Positions 35,416-44,656 of a stretch of DNA of 64,000 bases are shown piece after piece. Made by a program: the position numbers and the translations under genes. Where the stretch lies: the NCBI GenBank assembly GCA_963707555.1, contig CAVPQM010000020.1:124001-188000 (forward strand), given 5' to 3'. The notes under the pieces were generated by a model. It was given only the letters and a program-made list of their open reading frames with translations. It was not told the DNA's origin and ran no database searches. The DNA is from JAFAFN01 sp963707555. Its GTDB lineage: Bacteria; Actinomycetota; Acidimicrobiia; Acidimicrobiales; Microtrichaceae. Positions within the stretch are counted from its first letter, which is position 1, and each line of letters opens with the position of its first letter.

Positions 35416-37021
35416 TCACGCGAAGGGCGTCGGCGCCATCGTCGCAGCGCAGCCGGGAACCGGCGCTGTCGGATCCGCGAGGAAGGAGCGCAGCACGTCG
35501 CGGCGTGCACGGCGTGGCGAACATCGGGGCGTGCCCTGCTCGAGGAACCTCGACGTACGTCGCCTCCCAGCGCTGCGCCAGGCGGCGAGACGTCGCTGCC
35601 GGCGTGATCGGATCGAGCTCGCCGGCGACCACGAGCACGGGCGCCGTCGGATCCACGTCGGCCGCGGCCGACGCGGTGCGCTCGACGGGCCAGCGGTCGC
35701 AGTACGGGTCACCGCTGGTGAGTGCGACGGTGCCGGTGCCCTCGGGCAGGTCGACCTCGGACCACGGCGGGGGCTCGGCGGTCCGATCCGCGCAGATGGC
35801 GCTCATCAGTGCGCCGGTCGCGGTGCCCGACAACGCCGGCGCGAGGCGCGGTCCGACCGAGCTGAGCAGGGCGTCGTCGCCGCGGGCGACGGCCTCGATC
35901 GCGAGCGGGAGCAGCGGGACGAGCTCGCTGTCGTACATCGCCGCGAACAGCCCGGCGCGCAGGTCGTCGCCGGTCAGGACGAGTCGGCCGGGCTCACCGC
36001 TCGTCAGGTCGGTCACTGCGATCGTCAGCGGTGCGGCGTCCGCCCGGGCCAGCGCGGTGTCGAGCGATCTACCGAGGTCGGGGTGTGCGGCCGCACATGC
36101 CGGGTCGGCATCGCAGGCGTCGATCAATCGGGTGATCGCGGGATCGACCTGCTCCGCGTCGCTGCCTGGGTGACCGGAGCCCGGCGGGTCGATCGAGTCG
36201 AGCGCGAGCGCTGCCACCCGGTCGGGATGCGCGGCGGCGTACTCGAGCGCCAGGCGGGTGCCGTACGAGCCGGCCACCAGGCGCAGGCGCTCGGCACCGA
36301 GCGCCCGCCGCAGGTCCTCGAGGTCCGCGACCGAGGTCGCGATGTCGTAGCGGTCCAGGTCGACCCCGTCGTCGCGGAGGCGGTCGTGGCAGCGCTCGAT
36401 CGCGTCGGCGACCACGGCCTGCTCCTCGGTCGGGTCGCCGTCGTCCGCGAGTGCGTCGAGCGCCGCCAGCTGGTGCTCGGGGCAGTCCAGTGCGGGCGAC
36501 GCGTCACCGCCGCCTCGCTGGTCGTACACGACGACGTCGGTGCCGAGCGCGTCGGCGTCGGTCGACCACGTCGCCCACTGCTCGACCGCGCCGCCGCCCG
36601 GACCGCCGTGCAGGTGCACCACCGGTGCGGCGGCCATCGCGGGGCTGGTGGCGACATGTTCGAAGGGCTCGAAGGTCAGCACCGGCAACTCGACCTGGCG
36701 GTCCTCGGGATGGGCGCGGTCCTCGGGCACCACGAGCACCTGGCAGGTGATGCGGTCGTCGGGACCCGCCGGCGTGCCCGGCTCGGGGCAGGCCGAGTCG
36801 GTGAGCTGCGGAGGCGGTCCCGGCGCCACGGTCGACGAGGTCCCGTCCTGATCGGCAGGGCTGATCCGATCCTGTGCATCGTCGCGGTCCGGCGTGCAGC
36901 CGACCCCGACCGCCAGGGCGACCACGGCCGCGCCCACGAGCAACCGCGCGGTCGTCGCCGGCACTCGGGTGGGTCCGAGGGGGGCGGGGCGGGCGGATCG
37001 CACGGCGACATCGTTGCTCAC
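35416..37021 (-). pseudogene. TAP-type alpha/beta-hydrolase lipoprotein, 3' frameshift
   Basis: This is a secreted hydrolase of the tripeptidyl-aminopeptidase (SCCC) group. The lipoprotein signal ends VVALAVGVGC. The oxyanion segment HLHGGPGGGAVEQW, nucleophile LVAGSYGTRLALEY, the acid VVAGELDPITPAA and the histidine in RAGHAPMF are all present, with the TAP-like C-terminal domain. One extra base near 35495 shifts the frame 25-30 codons before the end; the corrected tail is RSFLADPTAPVPGC and stops at 35416. Without correction the frame runs into the PadR gene. The GTG start at 37021 lies 31 bp from TetR operator copy 3, so this gene may also be controlled by it. Confidence 0.82.
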
Positions 37022-37051
37022 GGTGGCTCGCCGCGCCCGTTCAGACCTAGA

Positions 37052-37070
37052 TTCTGACGGGTCGTCAGAT
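37052..37070. promoter_or_regulatory. TetR-type operator, copy 3
   Basis: TTCTGACG-GGT-CGTCAGAT lies 19 bp upstream of the acyl-CoA dehydrogenase start and between divergent genes. Confidence 0.85.
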
Positions 37071-37088
37071 AACGAGGTCGGAGCAACG

Positions 37089-38309
37089 ATGGATTTCGAG
37101 TTCTCAGAAGAGCAGCAGGCGTTCGCCAAGGAAGTCATCGCGTTCTGCGACGAGCACGACGACATCGACATCTTCGACGTCACCCGCGAGAACATGGCCC
37201 AGATCGTCGACACGCCGAAGCGCCGCGCGTTCATGAAGGAGATCGGCCACAAGGGCTGGCTCGGCATGACCTGGCCGAAGGAGTACGGCGGTTCCGAGGG
37301 CGAGGGCGTCTACGAGTACATCCTCAACGAGGAGCTCGCCGGTCGCGGCGGCCCGCAGATCGGCAAGGGCGTCGGCATCATCGGCAAGACCGTCATCGCC
37401 CACGGCTCCGACTTCCTGAAGAACGAGTTCCTGCCGAAGATCCTCGAGAACGACGTCGAGTTCGCGGTGGGGTACTCCGAGCCCAACGCCGGTTCCGACG
37501 CCGCGTCGATGCGCCTGAAGGGCGTGAAGCACACCAACGAGGACGGCGTCGAGGGCTGGCTGCTCAACGGTCAGAAGACCTGGACGACCTCGGCCCACTT
37601 CGCCGAGTGGTACTGGTGCGGCGTCCGCACCGACCCCGACAACAAGCACATGGGCATCACGCTCATGCTCATCCCGATGGACCACCCCGGCATCACGATC
37701 AACGGGATCTGGACCATGGGCGACGAGCGCACCAACGAGGTGTGGCTCGACAACGTGTTCGTGCCCGACGAGTACGTCGTCGGCGAGGTCAACCACGGCT
37801 TCCGCTACATCTCCCAGGCACTCGACCTCGAGCGCTTCACGATGTTCACCTACGCCCCGATCAAGCAGCGCCTCGACCTGCTGACCGAGTACGTGAAGAC
37901 CACCGTGCGCGACGGCGTGCCGCTCAAGGACGACCCGATCGTGCGGGCCCGGATGGCGAAGCTGCACACCGACGCCGAGGTCGCCCGGGTGATGGGCCTG
38001 AAGTTCGTCGCCGAGGCCGTCAAGGTCGAGAAGCTGGTGCACGAGGGCAAGCCGTACCAGCCGCCGACGCTGCAGGCCTCTGCCTACAAGCTGTTCGCGA
38101 CCGAGCTGTCCAAGCGTCTCGCGGACGCCTCGATGGACATCGGTGGTCCCGGCACGCAGCTGCGGGTCCGCACCGAGGACGCCCCGATGGCGGGACGCTC
38201 CGAGTCGACGTACCGCTACACCGTGATCGACACGATCGGTGGCGGTGCCTCGGAGATCCAGAAGAACATCATCGCCCGCCGCGGCCTCGGTCTCCCGAAG
38301 AACTTCTGA
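37089..38309 (+). CDS. Acyl-CoA dehydrogenase (FadE-like), alpha-type
   Basis: This 406-residue FAD enzyme introduces the first double bond in acyl-CoA degradation. It begins MDFEFSEEQQAF. The first ACAD signature is VGYSEPNAGSDAASM and the C-terminal FAD block is IDTIGGGASEIQKNIIARR. FRYISQALDLERFTM holds the middle domain. GGAG lies about 7 bases before the ATG, and the TetR operator sits just upstream. It heads a five-gene operon with a racemase-like CaiB protein, two MaoC-type proteins and a second, shorter dehydrogenase, as in heteromeric steroid-side-chain dehydrogenases. Confidence 0.94.
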   Translation: MDFEFSEEQQAFAKEVIAFCDEHDDIDIFDVTRENMAQIVDTPKRRAFMKEIGHKGWLGMTWPKEYGGSEGEGVYEYILNEELAGRGGPQIGKGVGIIGKTVIAHGSDFLKNEFLPKILENDVEFAVGYSEPNAGSDAASMRLKGVKHTNEDGVEGWLLNGQKTWTTSAHFAEWYWCGVRTDPDNKHMGITLMLIPMDHPGITINGIWTMGDERTNEVWLDNVFVPDEYVVGEVNHGFRYISQALDLERFTMFTYAPIKQRLDLLTEYVKTTVRDGVPLKDDPIVRARMAKLHTDAEVARVMGLKFVAEAVKVEKLVHEGKPYQPPTLQASAYKLFATELSKRLADASMDIGGPGTQLRVRTEDAPMAGRSESTYRYTVIDTIGGGASEIQKNIIARRGLGLPKNF

Positions 38310-38316
38310 CCTCGTC

Positions 38317-39489
38317 GTGGCCGACGTGACCCCCGCGCTCCAGGGCATCCGCGTGCTCGACCTGGCCTCGGTCGGGCCGGGCGCGCGCGCCTCGCGCACT
38401 CTCGCCGACTACGGCGCCGAGGTGATCAAGGTCGGTGCGGTGCCCCGCGCCGGTGGCGTGCAGATCGTGCCGCCGTACTACGCGTACTCGGGCAACCGGG
38501 GTGTGGGCCGGGCGCTGTTCGACCTGAAGGCCGATGCCGGTCGTGAGGCGTTCCTGCGACTCGCCGCGTCAGCGGACGTGATCATCGAGTCGTTCCGGCC
38601 CGGCGTGGTCGACCGCCTGGGCATCGGCTTCGAGGCGGTGCGTGCCCTCAACCCGGGCATCGTCTACTGCTCGACCTCGGGCTTCGGCCAGAGCGGCCCG
38701 CGCAGCACATGGGCCGGCCACGACATCAACTACCTGGGTGTCGCCGGCTTCCTGGACTGCACCGGTCGCCAGGGCGACGGCCGACCCGCGCTGCCGGGTG
38801 CCACGGTCGCCGACATCGCAGCAGGCGGCATGCAAGCGGCGATGTCGATCATGGCCGCGTTGCTGCGACGGGCGAACACCGGGCAGGGCGAGCTGCTCGA
38901 CGTGTCGATCGCGGACGGTTCGTTCGCGCTCATGTCGCTGTACGTCGACGAGTACCTCGCCACCGGCGTCGAGCCGGGCCCGGGGCACTACATCCTCACG
39001 GGGCGTTACGCCTGCTACGACGTCTACGCCTGTGCGGACGAGAAGTTCGTGGCGGTCGGTGCGATCGAGCCGCAGTTCTGGCGCAACCTCGTCGGCCTGC
39101 TCGGCCTCGAGCAGTACGCGGACCAGCAGCTGGACGACGACGCACAGCCCGAGATCCGCGCGGCGATGGCCGCGGTGTTCGCGACCCGCACCCGTGACGA
39201 GTGGGTCGCCGAGCTCGGGCCGGCGAACACGTGCGTGACCGAGGTGAACTCGGTCGCCGAAGCGGTCGTCGACGAGCAGTACGTCGCCCGCGGTGTGGTC
39301 ACCGACGCGGTGCACGTCACCGAGGGCCCCTTCCGGCAGTCCGCCCCGATCCTCGCCGGCACCGTCGCTCCCGACGGACCGTACGAGATCCGCGAGGGCA
39401 CCGTCACCGACACCGCGGCGCTGCTCGAGGCGGTCGGCCTCGACACCGCCGAGATCGAGCAGCTGATCGAGACAGGAGTCATCTCGTGA
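38317..39489 (+). CDS. CaiB/BaiF family protein, alpha-methylacyl-CoA racemase-like
   Basis: This 390-residue class III CoA-transferase-fold protein has the racemase hallmark AGHDINYLGVAGFLDCTG, with the His and Asp used for proton exchange, and ATVADIAAGGMQAAMS containing the second catalytic Asp. RTLADYGAEVIKV marks the CoA-binding N-terminus. Racemases of this kind convert (2R)- to (2S)-methylacyl-CoA so that acyl-CoA dehydrogenase can act, fitting its place directly after the dehydrogenase. Start is a GTG 8 bases past the previous stop, with a weak ribosome site. Its stop overlaps the next start (GTGA). Confidence 0.88.
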   Translation: MADVTPALQGIRVLDLASVGPGARASRTLADYGAEVIKVGAVPRAGGVQIVPPYYAYSGNRGVGRALFDLKADAGREAFLRLAASADVIIESFRPGVVDRLGIGFEAVRALNPGIVYCSTSGFGQSGPRSTWAGHDINYLGVAGFLDCTGRQGDGRPALPGATVADIAAGGMQAAMSIMAALLRRANTGQGELLDVSIADGSFALMSLYVDEYLATGVEPGPGHYILTGRYACYDVYACADEKFVAVGAIEPQFWRNLVGLLGLEQYADQQLDDDAQPEIRAAMAAVFATRTRDEWVAELGPANTCVTEVNSVAEAVVDEQYVARGVVTDAVHVTEGPFRQSAPILAGTVAPDGPYEIREGTVTDTAALLEAVGLDTAEIEQLIETGVIS

Positions 39490-40031
39490 CCGACGTGGAC
39501 CAGCAGAGCGTCGACCTCCCGGAGGAGGTCACCTCGAAGATCGGGGTCTCGCAGTACCCCGAGACCGCGACGTTCGATGCCGAGGACAGCTACGCGTACA
39601 ACACCCTCGCCGCGACCCAGAACGGCAACCCGCTGTACTGGGACGACGACGTCGCCGCGGAGCTGACCGACGGTCGGATCCTGCCGCCGACGACGCTGTC
39701 GCTGTGGATGCGACCCCACTACTGGGAGCCGGGCGCCGAGGGCGAGCAGGTCGCGCTGAAGGTGCACTTCGACCTCAAGGCGCTCTTCGATCTGCCCGAG
39801 GCCGTCATGACCGACAACACGATCATCTTCCACGAGCCCGTGCGTGCAGGTGACCGCATCTCGAACAGCCAGATCCTCCGCTCCGTGTCGGGTCCCAAGA
39901 CCACGAAGCTCGGCACCGGTCGTTTCTGGGTGATCGACGTCGAGTTCCGCAACCAGCGCGACGAGGTCGTCGGCGTCGAGTCGTACACCGGCTTCGGCTA
40001 CCGCCGAGCCGAGAACGGAGCAGCGTCGTGA
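39486..40031 (+). CDS. MaoC-like / FAS1-type dehydratase N-terminal-domain protein
   Basis: This 181-residue protein has a hot-dog fold of the FAS1-like dehydratase group: GNPLYWDDDVAAE, ILPPTTLSLWMRP, then a long helix and FHEPVRAGDRISNSQILRSVSGPKT followed by RFWVIDVEFRN. Alone it often lacks catalytic residues, and it pairs with a catalytic MaoC subunit, here encoded by the next gene. The pair would hydrate 2-enoyl-CoA with a bulky side chain, as ChsH1-type hydratases do. Both ends overlap neighbours by GTGA, indicating tight co-translation. Confidence 0.85.
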   Translation: MTDVDQQSVDLPEEVTSKIGVSQYPETATFDAEDSYAYNTLAATQNGNPLYWDDDVAAELTDGRILPPTTLSLWMRPHYWEPGAEGEQVALKVHFDLKALFDLPEAVMTDNTIIFHEPVRAGDRISNSQILRSVSGPKTTKLGTGRFWVIDVEFRNQRDEVVGVESYTGFGYRRAENGAAS

Positions 40032-40549
40032 GCGCACCCGCACCGATCCTCGCCGATGCCGTCGCCGTGGGTGACACCCTTCCCGAGCTCGCCGTCGACG
40101 TGACTCCGACGACCGTCGTGCTCGGAGCGCTCGCCAGCCGTGACTGGCGACCGATGCACCACGACTACAAGTTCGCGACCGAGCGCAACGGCGTGCAGGA
40201 CATCTTCCTGAACACACCGAACCAGGCGGCGTGGTTCGAGCGCTACGTCACCGACTGGGCCGGCCCTCGCGCCCGCCTCGGCCGCATGAAGTTCCGCATG
40301 AAGACCTCGGTCTTCCCGGGTGACCGCATGGTGTTCAGCGCCTCGGTCACCGACGTCTCGACCGACGCGACCGGGTGCGCCTGGATCGCACTCGACGTCG
40401 CGCTGACCGTCACCTCACCCGACGCCTCCTCACCCGGGGGCGGCACCACGCCCGACCGCATCGCCTCGACCTGCGAGGTCCGCGTGGCCGTACCGACCAC
40501 CGCTGACGACAACCCGTGGTCCCGTCGTGGCGACCGCTGGGTGCCCTGA
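40028..40549 (+). CDS. MaoC-like enoyl-CoA hydratase subunit
   Basis: This 173-residue hot-dog protein contains the hydratase-type motif SRDWRPMHHDYKFAT, where the Asp and His of the active site lie. KFRMKTSVFPGDRMVFSASVTDV is the second conserved segment. It starts at a GTG overlapping the previous gene's stop and should form a heteromer with it. It is followed by the second acyl-CoA dehydrogenase after a 31-bp gap. It is predicted to hydrate the double bond made by the dehydrogenases. Confidence 0.87.
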   Translation: MSAPAPILADAVAVGDTLPELAVDVTPTTVVLGALASRDWRPMHHDYKFATERNGVQDIFLNTPNQAAWFERYVTDWAGPRARLGRMKFRMKTSVFPGDRMVFSASVTDVSTDATGCAWIALDVALTVTSPDASSPGGGTTPDRIASTCEVRVAVPTTADDNPWSRRGDRWVP

Positions 40550-40580
40550 CCCGACCTGATCGATTCCGAGGAGAACACCG

Positions 40581-41717
40581 ATGACCCTGAACCTGGATTT
40601 CACCGAAGAACAGGACATGCTGCGCGACATGGTGCGCGGCCTGCTCGCCCAGTACGCCGACAACGAGTCGATCCGTGCGCTCGAGGACGATCCGGTGGGC
40701 TACTCCACCGAGCTGTGGACCCAGCTCGCCGAGCTCGACCTGCTCGGGTTGCTGCTGCCGGCGCAGTACGGCGGGTCCGAGATGTCGATGCTCGAGGGCG
40801 TCATCCTCTACGAGGAGCTCGGCAAGTCGCTCGCCCCGACGCCGCACCTGGTCAGCTGCGTCGCCTCCGCCGGTGCGATCGTTCGTGCCGGTGCCGAGTC
40901 CCAGAAGGACGAGTGGCTGCCGCGCATCGCCAAGGGCGAGGTCATCCTCACCCCGGCGTGGCTCGAGCCCGAGAACGGCTTCGGTCCCGCGGGCGTGCAG
41001 GTCCGCGCCGAGGCGGCCGGTGACGGCTTCACGATCACCGGCACGAAGCGTCACGTCCTGTTCGCGTCGTCCGCGGACCGCCTGGTCGTGCTCGCCCGCA
41101 CCGGCGACGGGCTCACCGACATCGACCTCTTCCTCGTCGACCCGAACGCCGAGGGCGTCACCCTCACCCAGCAGATGTCGATCAGCTCCGACACCCAGTA
41201 CGACGTCGTGCTCGACGGCGTGGCGGTCAGCGCGGCCGACCGCATCGGTGACGCCGGCACCGGCTGGGCCACGTGGGAGTCGGTCATGGAGGACGCCATG
41301 ATCCTCACCGCCGCACTCGCCACCGGGGGCACCGAGCACTCGCTCGACATCACCGTGCAGTACGCCAAGGACCGCGAGCAGTTCGACAAGCCCCTCGGCG
41401 CCTTCCAGGCGATCTCGCACTACCTGGCAGATGCCAAGACCGAGCTCGACGGCGGCAAGGTGCTGGTCTACGAAGCGGCGTGGGCGCACTCCAAGGGCCG
41501 TTCGCTCGCCAGCCTCGCGCCGATGGCGAAGTCGTTCACTACCAAGGCCTACCGCGACACCACCGCGATGGCGCAGCAGATCTTCGGCGGCGTCGGCTTC
41601 ACCCTCGAGTACGAGATCCAGCTCTACTTCCGCCGTGCCAAGCAGCTGCAGATCACCTGGAACGACACCCGTCGTTGCGAGGAGCTGATCGCAGCCGCGG
41701 TCCTGGACGCCGCCTGA
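40581..41717 (+). CDS. Acyl-CoA dehydrogenase (FadE-like), beta-type
   Basis: This 378-residue protein has the acyl-CoA dehydrogenase fold: LNLDFTEEQDMLRDMVRG at the start, TKRHVLFASSADRLVVLART in the middle, and QIFGGVGFTLEYEIQLYFRRAKQLQ near the end. The usual first signature is degraded (TPAWLEPENGFGP) and the C-terminal catalytic-loop pattern differs, as in the partner subunits of two-gene (alpha2beta2) dehydrogenases for steroid side chains. GAGGAG precedes the ATG. It ends the operon; a very stable hairpin follows. Confidence 0.93.
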   Translation: MTLNLDFTEEQDMLRDMVRGLLAQYADNESIRALEDDPVGYSTELWTQLAELDLLGLLLPAQYGGSEMSMLEGVILYEELGKSLAPTPHLVSCVASAGAIVRAGAESQKDEWLPRIAKGEVILTPAWLEPENGFGPAGVQVRAEAAGDGFTITGTKRHVLFASSADRLVVLARTGDGLTDIDLFLVDPNAEGVTLTQQMSISSDTQYDVVLDGVAVSAADRIGDAGTGWATWESVMEDAMILTAALATGGTEHSLDITVQYAKDREQFDKPLGAFQAISHYLADAKTELDGGKVLVYEAAWAHSKGRSLASLAPMAKSFTTKAYRDTTAMAQQIFGGVGFTLEYEIQLYFRRAKQLQITWNDTRRCEELIAAAVLDAA

Positions 41718-41757
41718 CCGATCCGTTCGGTCGGCCACATTGGCTGGGAACCGGAAT

Positions 41758-41797
41758 GTGCCGTGGGAACGCTGCGAGAGTGGCGTTCCCACGGCAC
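41758..41797. terminator. Bidirectional terminator hairpin between convergent operons
   Basis: A perfect 15-bp stem (GTGCCGTGGGAACGC and complement) with a 10-base loop lies between the convergent dehydrogenase and CaiB/BaiF genes. Confidence 0.8.
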
Positions 41798-41822
41798 CTT
41801 TCCGTGTCGAGCGAGATTGACC

Positions 41823-41865
41823 TCAGTCGACGACGGCTCAGTTGATGACGGCTCAGTTGATGACG
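41823..41865. repeat. 15-bp tandem repeat spanning the CaiB/BaiF stop codon
   Basis: Three copies of a 15-bp unit (minus strand core ATCAACTGAGCCGTC) carry TGA in frame at 41853, 41838 and 41823. The third copy is diverged. Confidence 0.88.
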
Positions 41866-43094
41866 CCCGCGTCGCGCAGCTCGGCGAGCTCCTCCTCCGA
41901 GAGCGACAGCTCGGCACGCAGGACGTCCTCGGTGTGCTCGCCGACCCAGGGGACCCGGGTCTCGGGACCCTCGGCCATGCCGGAGAGCTTCACCGGGTTG
42001 CCGGGGATGAGCACCGGCTCGTCGACGCCGTCGACACGGTCCATCTCGACGAGCATGTTGCGCCGCTCGACGTGGTCGTCGTCGATGACCTCGGCGGGGG
42101 TGTGGACCGGACCGGCGGGGATGCCGGCGGTCCCGAGCGCGTCGCACACCTCGAGGCGTGTCATCGACGACGCCCACGCCTCGACCGCGGGACGGATGAG
42201 CGTCTCGAGCTCGTCGGCCCAGCCCCGCCGGCTGGCGAGGCGGTCGTCGGTGAGCCAGTCGGGGCGATCGACGAGGCCGGCGAGCTTCTCGAACTGGTGC
42301 TCGCGCACGACCTGCACGGCGAACCAGCCGTCCTTCGCCATGAAGCCGGTCATGATGCCCTCGAGGGTGTTGTCGCGCACCCCGAGTGAGTAGAAGTTCG
42401 TGATGACGTCGGTCATCGCGATCATCGAGTCGAGCATCGCCACGTCGACGAGCTGGCCCTTGCCGGTGCGCTCCCGGTGTCGCAGCGCGGCCTGGATGCC
42501 GATCACCGTGAAGAGCGCCGAGCTGATGTCGCCGAGCGCGCCGGCGGGGATCACCCGTGGCGGCTCGTCGCCGCGTCGGGCGTACTCGTACAGGCCCGAC
42601 ATGGCCTCGGGCACCATCGCGTACGCCGGCCAGGCCCGGTACGGGGAGTCGCCCAGGTTGCCGAAGCCCGACACCGACACGTAGATGAGCGAGGGGTGGC
42701 GCTCGGCGAGGGTCTCGTAGCCCAGGCCGAGGCGGTCCATCGTGCCGGCCTTGAAGTTCTCGGCGACGACGTCGAACCCACCGGCCAGCTCGAGGAACAG
42801 CTCGCGCCCCTTCGGCGATTTGAGGTCGAGCCCCACCGAGCGCTTGTTGAGGTTGTTGCGCAAGAACGTCGCGCCGACGCGGCGGCCCTCGGGGTCCTCC
42901 ATGGCGGGCAGCGCACCGCGCCCGGACTCACCGGTCACGGGGTGCTCGACCTTGACCACCTCGGCGCCGAGCCGCGCCAGCAGCTGGGTGGCGAAGGGCA
43001 GGGCCTGCATCTGCTCCGCGGCGAGGATGCGCACTCCGTCGAGCGGCTTGCCGTCGGGCAGCGCGCCCTCGTTGACGATGTCTCCGAGCTTCAC
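41853..43094 (-). CDS. CaiB/BaiF CoA-transferase family protein, intact
   Basis: This 413-residue class III CoA-transferase is uninterrupted. LDGVRILAAEQMQALPFATQL and ARLGAEVVKVEHPVTGE give the CoA-binding start. NLNKRSVGLDLKSPKGRELF and FKAGTMDRLGLGYETLAER are conserved, and GALGDISSALFTVIGIQAAL holds the likely catalytic Asp. The GTG start abuts TetR operator copy 4 with no room for a ribosome site, so the mRNA may be leaderless. It is convergent with the five-gene dehydrogenase operon and is probably part of the same pathway. Its stop codon is triplicated by a tandem repeat. Confidence 0.93.
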   Translation of the reverse strand: MKLGDIVNEGALPDGKPLDGVRILAAEQMQALPFATQLLARLGAEVVKVEHPVTGESGRGALPAMEDPEGRRVGATFLRNNLNKRSVGLDLKSPKGRELFLELAGGFDVVAENFKAGTMDRLGLGYETLAERHPSLIYVSVSGFGNLGDSPYRAWPAYAMVPEAMSGLYEYARRGDEPPRVIPAGALGDISSALFTVIGIQAALRHRERTGKGQLVDVAMLDSMIAMTDVITNFYSLGVRDNTLEGIMTGFMAKDGWFAVQVVREHQFEKLAGLVDRPDWLTDDRLASRRGWADELETLIRPAVEAWASSMTRLEVCDALGTAGIPAGPVHTPAEVIDDDHVERRNMLVEMDRVDGVDEPVLIPGNPVKLSGMAEGPETRVPWVGEHTEDVLRAELSLSEEELAELRDAGVIN

Positions 43095-43113
43095 ATCTGA
43101 CAGGTTGTCAGAT
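43095..43113. promoter_or_regulatory. TetR-type operator, copy 4 (perfect, variant core)
   Basis: ATCTGACA-GGT-TGTCAGAT is a perfect inverted repeat. It touches the GTG start of the CaiB/BaiF gene. Confidence 0.85.
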
Positions 43114-43221
43114 GCGGGACGACACCCCGAAGTCCGACAGGTGACGACCCACGAACCGGGGGCACACGTGCCGGTCAGGACCGGTCGGATCGCACCCAGA
43201 ACGGGGCAGTGGTGGAACGCC

Positions 43222-44647
43222 TCAGCGAGGGGGCAGGACCGCCTCGACCCGACCCGAGGCGATCGCCTCGATCAGCAGCCGGTGGTCCTCGCGCGTTCGT
43301 CGCCGCGTAGGCCTCGGCGAAGTCGGTGACCGCACGGTCGACCTTGTCGGCGCGGCCCAGGTACCCGCTCAACTGCGCGGGGTCGCCGGTGCGGGCGTGC
43401 GCCCGGGCGAGCGCCCAGCCGCACAACGCGCCGTAGTACTCCAGGTTCGCGGCGTCCATCACCATGACATCGCTCTGGCCCTTCACGTCCCACAGCTGGC
43501 GCACGTAGTAGTGGCGACCCGTCCGGGGACCCGTGCACCAGCCGAGGAACATGTCGCTCGCCGCCTGCGTCAGGCGCTGGCCCACGACCACTCGCTCGCC
43601 GGCGTGGGCATACGTCGACGCCCCGGCGTAGGGCTCGAGCACCGAGGCCTGCGCCTGCTTGATCTGCAGGACGAGGAAGTCGCCGTCAGGGCGGTCGGGC
43701 CCTTCGAAGAGCGCCACCCAGCAGCGCGTGCCGACGCTGCCGACCCCGACGACGCGGCGAGCGACGTCGACCAGACGGAACCGGTCGAAGAGCAGCCGGC
43801 GCTCCTCGGACAGCGTGGTGCGGTACTCGGCGATCATCGGGATGACGTCGTCCATCGTCACGTCGGTGTCGGTCAGGTGGACCTGCAGCGGCGGATCCTC
43901 GCGGAAACGTCGTCCTGCGGAAGTCTCGACGGTCAGGCGCGCGACCGCCCGGTCGTGTCCCTTGCGCATCGCCTTGCGCACGTCGCGTTCGATGCCGGCC
44001 CGGTAGCGATCCGGGAAGTGCGCGACGACGTCGTCGACGCGGATGTGGTGGTACCAGCGCTCGAGTGTGCCCAGCGGCGCCTTCGCCGCCACCCGCTCGC
44101 GGTAGGTCCGCACGGTCGAGCGGGTGATGCGTCGGCTGCGGGCACGCGACAGCCCGTTCTGCCGGGCGACGACGAACATCGACGCCGCGAGTCGCTTCAG
44201 GTCCCACTCCCACGGACCCGGGATCGTCTCGTCGAAGTCGTTGATGTCGAACGCGACGTTGCGTTCGGGGGTGGCGAACTTCCCGAAGTTGTTGACGTGC
44301 GCGTCGCCGCACGCCTGGACCTCGATGCCCGTCGTCGGTGTCGTCGCCAGGTCCATCGCCATGATCGCGGCGCCGCCGCGGAAGAAGGCGAAGGGCGACT
44401 CCGCCATGCGTCCGTAGCGGATCGGCACCAGCTCGCTCGCCCGCGAGTCCGCCTGGGTCTCGAGCACGTCGATCGGGTCACGTCGTCCGTGCCACGGCGA
44501 CCACTCGGCGTGCGCCGAGCGGGGAGTGTCGCGCCGAGCCCGTCGCCCCGCCTCGATGCGCTGGTCGTAGTCGAGCAGCGCCCACGCGGGCGGCTCGGTG
44601 GCGGGGACGGACTCGGGGATCAGGGGCGAACTCACGGGGGAGAGCAT
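43222..44647 (-). pseudogene. DUF2252 protein, C-terminal frameshift
   Basis: The long frame is a DUF2252 protein: LVPIRYGRMAESPFAFFRGGAAIM, QACGDAHVNNFGKFATPERN, FDINDFDETIPGPWEWDLKR and LVVGVGSVGTRCWVALFEG-like blocks all appear. These proteins have a kinase-like fold with unknown substrate. One extra base near 43293 breaks the last about 20 codons; the corrected tail is HRLLIEAIASGRVEAVLPPR with a stop at 43222. Since only the extreme end is affected, a sequencing error is plausible. It follows the FtsX-type permease gene by 9 bases. Confidence 0.85.
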
Positions 44648-44656
44648 GCTCCACCG

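Noticed and set aside
26351..37070. KstR/KstR2 operator
   Set aside because: The motif TCTGACG-N3-CGTCAGA does not match the KstR consensus of mycobacteria (AAC...GTT core), so I did not name the regulator KstR.
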